Shown here in pieces: positions 54,876-64,000 of a DNA stretch of 64,000 nt. Position 1 is the stretch's first letter. Every line of letters starts with the position of its first letter. Under the pieces are notes generated by a model. That model searched no databases. It was not told where the DNA came from and saw nothing but the letters and a program-made list of their open reading frames with translations. This DNA is from Piliocolobus tephrosceles (Eukaryota; Chordata; Mammalia; Primates; Cercopithecidae): assembly GCF_002776525.5 (NCBI RefSeq), contig NC_045441.1, positions 132,963,768 through 133,027,767 of the forward strand, given 5' to 3'. A program made the translations under genes and the position numbers.

Positions 54876-56530
54876 GTAAAGCTTAGAAGATAGGTATTGT
54901 GTTTCTAGAGATAAATTCAAGCCTTTATGATACAGTTAACAACTAAACATGTAAACAATACATCTAAGAAGAATATACAAATTTAGGTTGGATAATTTTT
55001 ATTTATTTCAAATGAATTCAAAGGGAGACTGACTGATAAGTAATTCACTGTAATGGATAATTCCAACTCCTCTGTAGTTGTTCAAATACTGAGAACTGAG
55101 CAAGAGCCACCAAATCTCAAACCTCTAAACTCCTCTGAGTGATGAAGATGAGATAACTTATGGACTGGAGCCTTGGGGATATTGAAGATTCTCTGTGTGG
55201 TCCTTTCCATATCAGTAATCGTTAAATCATATGATTTGCACCCAGATATCAAACTAGAAAACTGCAGGAAAAAACTTGCTTTGAACTTTAGTTTCCAGGC
55301 ACTCTTGAATTCTCTTTTGACTTATGCCCATTCTAGTTATTAAAATATGAAACCCTTCTTATTCTCTTGATCAATGATAAATAATAATCTTTGATTAATA
55401 TACAGGCATTTCAGATTTTTATATAGTTATGCAAGTTATTGTTAAGAACAGAAAGGACATTTATATTGCTACTTTCCATGACAATAATGTATCCAGGCTT
55501 GAAAACATGAAACAACTTAAAAATTAAAAAGCCTTGAGAGTGGTGTCTGCTATCCCACAATAACAATGGGTCACAAATGAGCTCTCCTGGATATGGATAC
55601 ATGGCTTATGTCCAGCCAACATTCAATGTGGAATGGTGGTATAAATGTGAGGAATTCAGCAGTAGACTTTTGCAAAAGATCTATTGGTTAATTATGTTAT
55701 TAAAGATTAATCTATAAGCTATTTGTCAAGAAAGAGGGAAGGACAAATTAAAATTCTGTTTTTCTTGAAATGAAGAATCAGGCTACCTGTGAGAGAAGGA
55801 ATCACTGAGTCAGTGGGGTTTCTGCCTAAGGTAACATCTGCATGGTCGCACATTTGTGCCTTCCTGGGGATAGGTAGGCGGGGAAGGTAGAGGACATGTG
55901 CACACAACATTAGTTAACATGGGAGCTTTGGGATCTGAGGCTACTAATAAGATTTTTGTTGTTGATATTCTGGGTGGGGGTCATTCATTTGTTTTTGCTA
56001 TTTGTTATCTCATTACCTCAAATCCCTTGTTTGAGAGTCTTCATTAAATTACTATTCCAGTGACGTCTGGAAACAATTTACATTCAAAAGAGAGAAGATA
56101 CACTGTTGCAGAGACAGGGCCCAAGAGAATATACGGAAGAAAAGCGACAATGAGGAAAGGTAAAAGGTAAACGGAAGAGAGGAGGTGAGAAGGCAAGAAT
56201 GCAAAGAAAATGACAAGGGAGATGGGAGAAAATGATGGAGAAGAAAGAAGTCAAAGGGAGATCAGGAGAAAGAAGCGGGATAGAAAGTAGGCAGAGGAAT
56301 CTCTGCAACTGAGTTTCTTGCAAGTCATTTTAATAGCAGTGGCAATTCATGAGGAAAAAGATATGAGCACAGTCTGCTTTTCTAAGGCTATAAAAACAAG
56401 ATTTTTAAATAAAAGTGCATATTTCATGAAAGCCATGAAGAAAGTGACTAACATATAATGATCTTGATGTTTTTCAATTAGTCACTATGAAATAAAACTA
56501 AGCATCATTTATTTTTTGACTTAGTTTTTC
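54876..56530. other. Unassigned interval with a purine-rich tract
   Basis: No gene. 56085-56290 is about 200 bases made almost wholly of A and G on the + strand with scattered C/T. The minus-strand open frame 56084-56323 is its pyrimidine-strand translation. Confidence 0.35.
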
Positions 56531-56534
56531 AGCA

Positions 56535-57000
56535 AGTCAATTGAACATCTAAGTACTGTGACAAGCTAGTGGGACTTCAGTATAATGGACAAGCAGATGC
56601 AGTCCTTGCCCATAATAAACTTCCCTTCTAGCAGAAGAGACAAAGAAGCAAATAATGAAAAGACACACGAATTCTACTTTACTGTATGTGCCGCTCTGCT
56701 AGATAATGGCAGTGTGGTTGGGGGAGGAAGGGATAAGAGCTAATGAAAGTGATAACTCTTGACACAGGGACCAGCATATGTAAAAACACGGATGCTGGAA
56801 ACAGCTTGAATAGAATTTCTTGTAGGTTCAGTGTGGCAAGGACACGCTGATCAAAAATGAGAATAACCAGAGTTATGATTTAAGAAGTAGGGAGGGCCAG
56901 ATCATTTAGTGCTTTTAAAGCTTTCACAGGGAACTGGGATTTTATATTGCTGAAAGAGAGGGCACTGAAGACTTTTAAGCAGGAGAGATGTATACTCTAT
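56535..57000 (-). mobile_element. L2 LINE relic, reverse
   Basis: CTAGTGGGACTTCAGTATAATGG, AATAATGAAAAGACACACGAATTC, GACCAGCATATGTAAAAACACGG, CAGTGTGGCAAGGACACGC, GGGCCAGATCATTTAGTGC, GGGATTTTATATTGC, GACTTTTAAGCAGGAGAGATG: reversed L2 in order. Confidence 0.7.
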
Positions 57001-58729
57001 ACTAGTGTATACTACACTGCATATACTATATACTAGTGTATACTATACTTTGCATTTTAAAAGAATACTAGGATACTTCTATTAGTTTAGTGGCTTTTGT
57101 CAAGCTTGTCCAGAATGAAACCTCACAGAGGTTAAGAAAGGCACAGATCAAGTGTTCTCATTTAATCAATTAATGATTTTAAGACAAAAAATCCCATTTA
57201 TTTCTGTTACATATAAAATAATTATATAAATAATAAAACATTATGTATAGTACACTACAGGCTGTGTGGTACAGAATGGGACCCAAATTTAAGGTTATGA
57301 AATAATATTTCATTTTGTATAGTGAATCTGTATCTGCTCACATCATTCAATTTGGAAATAGTATGAAATATATAAATTATAAATATGAAGGTCAACCCTC
57401 TCTCTTTTTTTAATCCATGCACCCCAGGAGACTGTGGATTGTGGTGGTGGCATTAAAGATCAGGTGAACAGACTTCAGCTTTGGAGAGTAAGAAGAATCA
57501 AGAGGGACCCAATTTCTCATTTGAGTAACTTGCAGGTGGCAGTGATGCAACTTGTCACGATAGGTAAGATAAGAAAAAGAAAATTAAGCATTCCATTTTG
57601 AATACACTGGCTTCAAGATGCCTGGGTTCTTATCTTAAATCTGCCCTTAGTCTTAATGAAGTCATATCTTCTCTAGCTTCAGAGTTATCTTTAAAATGAC
57701 ATCTGCGGATAAAATGGTCTTTAAGATTCTTTGCATGCCTAAAATCTTCTTAAGTAGCACCTTACATTTACGCTGCGCTTTAGCATTTGCAAGGTACATT
57801 TTGACACCTCATAAAGGGTATAGTACTCTTTTTATGCTGGTAGTGCATGGGCCATGCTTTCAGAAACATTTCTTCATTATCTATGGTGTCAACCAAATGC
57901 TTAGCAGTTTAGAGGCAAAGGTTGAGAATTGAATGGTTTTTCAAAAAAACAAGAAATTAACAGACCTACAATTTGTCTTTGTGAATTATATTTACCAATG
58001 CACTCAATATCTAGTACTGCTTTTTTGCATTTGAAGATGTTATTGGTCTTTAAATCCGTACTGGGTTCCCAGGAAATATGAGAGATTGTGTTGACTTTTG
58101 TCCCATAATCGGAGGAGAAACAAAAAGGTGCGAAATCTCGTTAGTCTCCAATCATCAGCCTTTCTGAGTGTGTTGTGGAATTAAGAATAATGCTTATGAG
58201 TTGCCAGAGTATGAGATGGCTCCCAAGGGACTGTTATAAGCTCTTTTTAACACAGTGGATTTCTGCCTCTGTGAATTATCGATGAGCCTCACTTCAGAAA
58301 TCTTCGGTCATCTGCCATCTCTGTCCTTGGAATGTCATTCTTTCAGTTGAGCCCTCATTTCATTTTTAGAGTAATAATTACTTTTAATTTTCACAATGAA
58401 GTTGCTGCACATTTGTATTGTATTTCTGATTAACAGCCTTGTACCCCTTGTAAGGGTCAATGAAATTGGGAAATTATGCTAAAAAGCTGCTGTAATTTTA
58501 TTGAAGGATAGCAACGACTTTGTTAGTAATTTTGATTTTATTTTATGTTTGCCGTAAGTATTAACTTAAGTGTAGCTTTTTGCAGAAAAATATTCTTGTT
58601 TCTAAAAAATAGAGTTGGCATTATCGATATGATTAAAGTGAGTACCTTAGTTTGCCTCCTGGGATAACATAGGGCATAGTTATTGATTTTCTTTATTTTT
58701 ATTTTTTAGTTTCCCACCTATCTCCCTGA
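57001..58729. other. Unassigned interval
   Basis: No gene or named repeat recognised. TATACTAGTGTATACTA-type near-palindromic sequence recurs at 56993-57050. The open frame 57696-57932 is uninformative. The sequence could contain unique regulatory DNA. Confidence 0.35.
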
Positions 58730-59955
58730 TCTTTCTTCTTGTTCTCTTTTGGAGATTTATCTTTCTCTGTCCATCCCTAAAATGCTGGTAATTCTTAAGA
58801 TACTGTTCTTGACTTTCTCTTTTTTTTCCTCACTAAAACTGCTTTGCTCTCCTTGCATGCTCTTATCCATTATCATGACTTTAACTATCTGTTAAATCTG
58901 TACTTTGACCTGGTTATCTCTAATAAACTCCAAAACTAGTTAATTCTTTATTGGCCCAAGCCACCTAATTTTCCAACATGTTCAAAATTATATATTTTTT
59001 TAAACCTTTGCTTTTAAATAATATCTTCCTCAGTTATTCCTCATATAATTGAATGAAAACACATATATACAGCCACACAAACCAGAAACTTGGGGTGCAC
59101 CCCAGCTCTGCTTGACTTCCTCACCACACACCAAGTCACAGAATGCTGATAATTCTATTTCCTTCACATGTTCCATACCCATTCCCTCCAGCCTGTCCCC
59201 CTGGCTACCCTCTCAATTCAGGTACTCACTGTCACTGGAAAATGCAGACTCTACAGATAGCTTGGGCTCACAGTCTCCAATCTCATTCTTTGAAAAAATC
59301 CTTCACATTAACCAAACATTAATCTTTGTAATAACATATCTTAGTCAAATCGTTCTACTCTTTATTTCCAATGAAGTCCAACAGAAGCTCATCAATGAAC
59401 CTCTTTCCCAGTACTATTATTATTGTTATTATTGTTGTGCCCTCCTTATACCTTAAGGTGCAGCCTAGTGTGTCTTTTTTTCTTGTGTTTACTTCTTCAT
59501 TATTTTTACACAGTTTTACAATTTTCACTGAAATCTCTTAACTCCTCCATGCAAAGTCAAAGCCTTCCCAAATTGGACCTAATTCCTCCAGTACCAATGG
59601 GAAAATAACTTACAATCGTTGAAATCTCCAGACTCAGATGTCACTACAGGCATAATTGAATAGGTAAGGTCCAGCCTGGCATGTCTTCCTGGAGAGTGTC
59701 TAAACTTTCCATCCACAGCAAAGCCTTTCTCTATCCACTTTCAGAAGAATCTACCCCACCCTTCATTGGTGCCTGCAGTATACTGTGCACACGTGTATCC
59801 CAGGTCCTACACTGCTTATTTGCATGGCTCACTTGTAGGCAGACTGTAAACTCTTGGAAGACAGAGACAATATCTTACTAGTGTTTGCTTTTCCAGTGTC
59901 TAGGATGATCCCACACAGAGCAGATGCTCAAGAAATGTAAATGGAATTAGCAAAT
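58730..59955 (+). mobile_element. L2 LINE relic (long)
   Basis: The last 450 bases are clearly L2: CCTCCATGCAAAGTCAAAGCC, CTTATTTGCATGGCTCACTTG, GTAAACTCTTGGAAGACAGAGACAATATCTTAC, TCCAGTGTCTAGGATGATCCCACACAGAGCAGATGCTCAAGAAATG. The 58730-59450 part (TCTGTCCATCCCTAAAATGC..., ACACAAACCAGAAACTTGGGGTGCACCCCAGC, CACACACCAAGTCACAGAATGC) probably belongs to the same copy. Open frames there are not genes. Confidence 0.6.
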
Positions 59956-60406
59956 TAATAAATGAATGAGATGATTAAATTTTCAGTATCTACATGTGGA
60001 TAATTGTGGATATAAAATATCCATACATAGATAATATATGAATAATTGAAAAGTATCTTGGCAATATTTTATTTAGTCCTCCAGTTTTAGGTAGTTAGTA
60101 CACTTATTTTATTTTTGTTAAGTGCTTCAGCTGTTTTTTCCTAAACACTGTACATAGCTACTAAACTTTTCTTGTCATTCTTCCAGAGATTTCAGGATAA
60201 ATTTTCCTTGAGTTTCTTTATTCTGTCCATAGAAATACACACCTGCTTTGAAGCCTTTATAGTCTGTGAACCAAAATTATAGGCATATTTCCAAGTATCC
60301 CCTGTTAGCTCACACATTAACAACCTACATCTCTCTAGAGTAAAGAACCCAGTGTGTTCTGACAAATGAGATTTGGATGTTTCTCTCTAAAATGTTGCCC
60401 AACCAG

Positions 60407-60449
60407 CACGCGCGCACACACACACGCACACACACACACACACACACAG
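60407..60449. repeat. (CGCGCA)(CA)n alternating purine-pyrimidine tract
   Basis: CACGCGCGCACACACACACGCACACACACACAC... about 43 bases of unbroken purine-pyrimidine alternation including CGCGCG. Confidence 0.95.
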
Positions 60450-60867
60450 ATATATACATAATACACATACACATAAGGAGCATACACATAAAGGGGATAA
60501 TCAGAAACATTTTCAAGGCATCCTCTGTCTATGCTTTATTATGTGAATATAAACATAGCCCCTACACCTGAGGCATCATTATATCAAAAGTTTTGTTGAA
60601 CTTCAGGAGTATATCATAGTAAAGGTGAAGGTGTGAGTTACACATTTGCTGCCCTCGAAACACCAGGGCTTCTATCATGACACCTCTTCAAGGCCAGCCT
60701 TACTCTGGCTTCTGTCTTCTCTTGTTTTCTACACCCTGTATCAAATCTCAGGTACTATGTGGGGAAGGCCTCAGAACCTTTCTCACCACAATGTGGGAGG
60801 GTTGATAGAAGTATTTTTCTTTTCTAGTCCATCAATACCAAGTTAGAATTAACTAAGAAGAAGAAGA

Positions 60868-61162
60868 TTTTCAAGCATTTATGACAGAAGTATGGAAACT
60901 TACAATCATGGTGGAGGTGAAGGGGAAGCAGACACCTTCTTCACGAGGTGGCAGGAAGGAGAAGTGCCCAGTGGAGGGGTAAGAGGCCCTTATAAAACCA
61001 TCAGATCAAATGAGAACTCACTCACTATCATTAGAACAGCCTGGGGGAAACTGCTCACATGATTCAATTACCTCCACCTGGTTTCTTCCTTGACAGGTGG
61101 AGGTTGTAGGGATTACAATTCAAGATGAGATTTGGGTGGGGACAAAAAGCCCAATCATATCA
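60868..61162 (-). mobile_element. MaLR LTR (MST/THE1-type), truncated, reverse
   Basis: ACTTACAATCATGGTGGAGGTG, AAAACCATCAGATC, AACTCACTCACTATCATTAGAACAGC, ATGATTCAATTACCTCCACCTGG, GATTACAATTCAAGATGAGATTTGGGTGGGGAC ... CAATCATATCA. The beginning (LTR 3' end) is missing or unrecognisable. Confidence 0.82.
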
Positions 61163-61779
61163 CTTGGCTACTTGCCTGTGGAAAGGACACTTTCCCCTCC
61201 TCTCTCCAATATCTTGTAATCCCTGTATTGGCCAAGCCATCAGTGGCCTTCACAGTGCCTGGGTGAAGATTATGGGAGTCAGGCAGCAGGTCAGGATAGC
61301 TGCTGAGCTGACCAGTGGCTGTAATCACTAGGAAAACAGTCTTGTATCTGTCTGAAAGGCTAGTGAAGCCACTGAGGAGTGGATGACAGACCTTTTGGCT
61401 GCTACAACTGTAGCAGAGGTGGGGAGCTTGAAGATGGCAAATGTGATCTACTTTTGAATTTTTAACACACATTAAATTATAAATTTTTCTAATGTAATCC
61501 ACAATTACTCAGGATTTTCATCTTTCTAATCAAGTCAAGGGCTTTACCATGATTTAATTATTCATTGGTATTATTTCCATCAACCTGTTACGGCAGCTAA
61601 GAGCTTTTTTTATTTCATATAAAAATCTATTTTGTTTACATTCAACAATTCTATTTACTAATATTATTTATCAACTCATATGCTTCACATGTGCCCTATA
61701 TACTTTTATTCTGTTTTTACCTTTTTTAAATTCAACAATATTTATTAATAATTCTGTCAAACATCTAAGGGAGGTAATT

Positions 61780-62348
61780 TTCCTTAGACTTTGTTTGACA
61801 GCATTTTCACTTTTCTCTTTTCCTTGAATTATAGTTTAACTGAGTGTGAAATTGTAGAGTAACAGTTTTCCTAATCCTTTTGAGTATTCCCTTTTGGCAT
61901 CTGTTTTGCTGAGGGGAAGTCCACTATTATTTGTTATTCTTTTGTAACTATTCTTTTATTCTCTGAAGGTTTTATTATTTTCTTTTCCTCCTTAATGTTC
62001 TGTGCTTTCATTATGATATGTCTAGATATGAATTTATTTTTATTCATGTGGCTTGATACTCAGAGTGTATTTTGTTCTGAGAATGTAGGTGTTTAGCCAT
62101 CAGGAAAAAAAACTCAGCAATAATGTCTTATCACATTTTCATCATTATTTTTATATCCTTATAAGACAAATAGATATTATATCTGAGTCTAGAGTCTATG
62201 TGCTTTTTATTCCATTTTCTTAAAAAGTAGTCTCTGTTGCATTTTGGGAAAATTATGCATTCCATATTCTATTTCACATTTTTTCCCTAATATGCTCCAT
62301 CTAGAATTTGTTCTGTTAGTTGAATTTTTTTCATATTTAAGAAGAGTT
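61780..62348 (-). mobile_element. Old L1M, reverse
   Basis: TTTTGCTGAGGGGAAGTCCACTATTATTTGTTATTC, TTGTAACTATTC, GCTTTCATTATGATATGTCTAGATATG and TGTTCTGAGAATG correspond to the reversed L1 ORF2 segment also seen around 44140-44420. Continues past the Alu to about 62900, weakly. Confidence 0.5.
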
Positions 62349-62665
62349 GGCCGGGTGTGGTGGCTCATTCCTGTAATCCCAGCACTTTGGGAGGCCAAGG
62401 TGGGTGGATCACGAGATCAGGAGATAGAGACCATCCTGGCTAACACGGTGAAACCCTATCTCTACAAAAATACAAAAAAATTAGCCGGGCATGGTGGCAG
62501 GTGCCTGCAGTCCCAGCTACTCGGGAGGCTGAGGCAGGAGAATGGCGTGAACCCAGGAGGTGGAGCTTGCAGTGAGCCGAGATCACGCCACTGCACTCCA
62601 GCCTGGGCAACAGAGCAAGACTCCATCTCAAAAAAAAAAAAAAAAAAAAGAAAAGAAAAAAAGAA
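62349..62665 (+). mobile_element. AluY
   Basis: GGCCGGGTGTGGTGGCTC through GATCACGAGATCAGGAGATAGAGACC to CACGCCACTGCACTCCAGCC; tail A22 then (AAAAG)n. A short flank repeat AAGAGTT is seen on both sides. The open frame 62244-62825 crosses this Alu and is not a gene. Confidence 0.88.
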
Positions 62666-63557
62666 ACAAGAGTTAGTCCTTATTTCAGGGAATGCATGTT
62701 TTATTTCTAAGCTCTGTAATTGTTATCTTTTGGGATCCATCTGTTACTTTCTAATTATTTTCCTTCTTAATCCCTGGCCATCTAAAATAATTGGCATATC
62801 TTTAAGAAATCTTTTATACATTTAAACATACACATAAATATTTATCAATTGTTCATTCCTGAACATGCACAATGGACATCATCAGAAGTGAATTTATTTT
62901 CCAGTTGTTGATATTTTGGACTGCTTCTCTTGGCAGCTTCTGAAAATAGATTTAAAGACCCAGTTCTTTCTCCATTTCTCTCTCTCTGTCTCTCTTCCTC
63001 CCTCTTCTCCCATCTAGACACTCAGGGGTTGTCTTGGCCCAGCTCTTTGGGCTTCCTATCCATACCTGGATCTTACATTAATAGTTCAGAATTATGTGCC
63101 TATAGTTAGACTGAGTATATTGGGAATCCCAGCACTGAGAGTGAATGGCTGGATTCCACATTTGGTTGCAGTGCAGGGCCTGGGTTCTCGCAAGTCTTCA
63201 GTCAGCTATATAGGGAAGCAGTATAGCACAGTACATATTTTGGCTCTTCATTAGCAAGCAAAGGAAGTCAGTCCCTCCCACCCTCCTCCATATCTTATTT
63301 TCAAGGAAGGTGCTAAGCCTCAGTTCCCCATTACTGCATGAAGCACTTTAACATCTTTAGTTCCCAAGAGCAAAGCTATTTCCACTCAGGCCAACTTACA
63401 GTCAGCCAGCTAACCCATGGCTTCTGCATCACTCACATGTCTGATTTTATGTTTTGTTTCTGATCTGCAGAGATGTTTATCTTGCTTTGGGAGCTGGTTT
63501 TGTCTTTTTCATTTCCTCTCTTTGTGGTTTAATCTGTCACTGCCTTGTGGGTTTTTT
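62666..63557. other. Unassigned interval
   Basis: Diverged sequence with a (TCTC)n patch at 62977-63010; no gene seen. Confidence 0.35.
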
Positions 63558-63588
63558 CGTTTGTTTGTTTGTTTGTTTGTTTGTTTTT
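63558..63588 (+). repeat. (GTTT)n microsatellite, Alu tail
   Basis: Seven GTTT units forming the decayed tail of the adjacent reverse Alu-type monomer. Confidence 0.92.
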
Positions 63589-63590
63589 TC

Positions 63591-63738
63591 AGAGACGGGG
63601 TCTCACTCTGTTGCCCAGGTTGGAATGCAGTAGCATGATCATAGCTCACTGCAGCCTCAAACTACTGGGCTCAAGCGATCCACCCACCTCAGTCTCTTCA
63701 GTTATTGGGATTACATGTGCAAGCCCCTGTGCCTGTGT
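63591..63738 (-). mobile_element. Alu-type monomer (AluJ right arm or free right monomer), reverse
   Basis: AGAGACGGGGTCTCACTCTGTTGCCCAGG, ATGATCATAGCTCACTGCAGCCTCAAACTACTGGG, AAGCGATCCACCCACC and GGGATTACATGTGC are AluJ-like. Only about 150 bases are present and the left arm is absent. Confidence 0.78.
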
Positions 63739-64000
63739 TTAAGGCAAAAGTCATTGAGCTCCTGTTACTGAATATCAGGCTAAAATTTTAAAATGTGAAA
63801 CCATGTATATCTAGAAAAAAAGTTGTGATGGCACCGTGGGAATAAAAGTGTGAGAACTACAAGTATGAAGCTTATACAACAATTTTTTCCTACTTGAATA
63901 TTTTCTTTTGATGACTCTGCTGAATCCTTGGAAGAACAAGATAGGATTTTGACACAGAAAAATTATTTTCTTAGAGTTACCATTTAAAAATATTTAAATA
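63739..64000. other. Unassigned end of window
   Basis: No gene or repeat recognised in the last 260 bases. Confidence 0.35.

Noticed and set aside
59049..59456. 135-codon open frame
   Set aside because: It falls in L2-like sequence; composition is low-complexity near the end and no family is recognised.
62244..62825. 193-codon open frame
   Set aside because: Its middle is the translation of an AluY including the poly-A run of lysines; the ends are L1M and unassigned DNA.

Overview
The window is nuclear DNA from a catarrhine primate, most likely an Old World monkey such as a macaque. Two things point there. The only intact gene is a full-length olfactory receptor that I recognise as the OR6B1 orthologue; in human it lies in the chromosome 7q35 olfactory receptor cluster. 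The youngest Alu copies (1310-1625 and 8748-9043) carry bases such as GAGATCTGGCCACTGCACTCC-type right arms and CTCAAGCCTG/CTCAAGTCTG left arms, which I associate with the AluYR lineages of Old World monkeys rather than with human AluY. There are no bacterial-style operons, CRISPR arrays or phage features.

Layout. 1-16.4 kb: AT-rich intergenic DNA dominated by an old, broken L1M element (about 6.5-10.7 kb) interrupted by Alus, then mostly unassigned sequence and MIR/L2 relics. 16.77-17.70 kb: OR6B1, one intronless coding exon with a strong splice acceptor 25 bases before its ATG. 17.9-21.3 kb: a small L1 insertion, a 201-bp inverted duplication (18535-18735 and 20579-20779, about 93% identical) and an MLT1 LTR. 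21.3-24.2 kb: an old L2 split by a two-LTR THE1-like MaLR provirus. 24.7-28.4 kb: an antisense L1M carrying a nested sense L1, followed by two more L1 3' ends in the same orientation. 28.4-36 kb: mainly unassigned sequence with an Alu, a MaLR solo LTR with perfect target duplication and an LTR-like relic. 36.1-36.5 kb: a 19-bp minisatellite of 19 units containing a 10-base N gap. 36.5-42 kb: L2, L1ME and an L1 3' end that keeps an open ORF2 C-terminus. 42.5-47 kb: Alus, antisense L1M and Tigger DNA-transposon remains. 47.9-49.4 kb: antisense L1M split by an ERV1-type LTR. 49.4-64 kb: L1, L2, MIR and Alu fragments with no further gene.

Apart from OR6B1 nothing codes for a credible host protein. 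Every other long open frame lies in a transposon, a minisatellite, or has no recognisable content. Functionally the window is a single odorant receptor gene beside a gene-poor interval of more than 46 kb. Repeat family names come from recognising consensus text by eye. Boundaries backed by target-site duplications are accurate to the base; the others are approximate.
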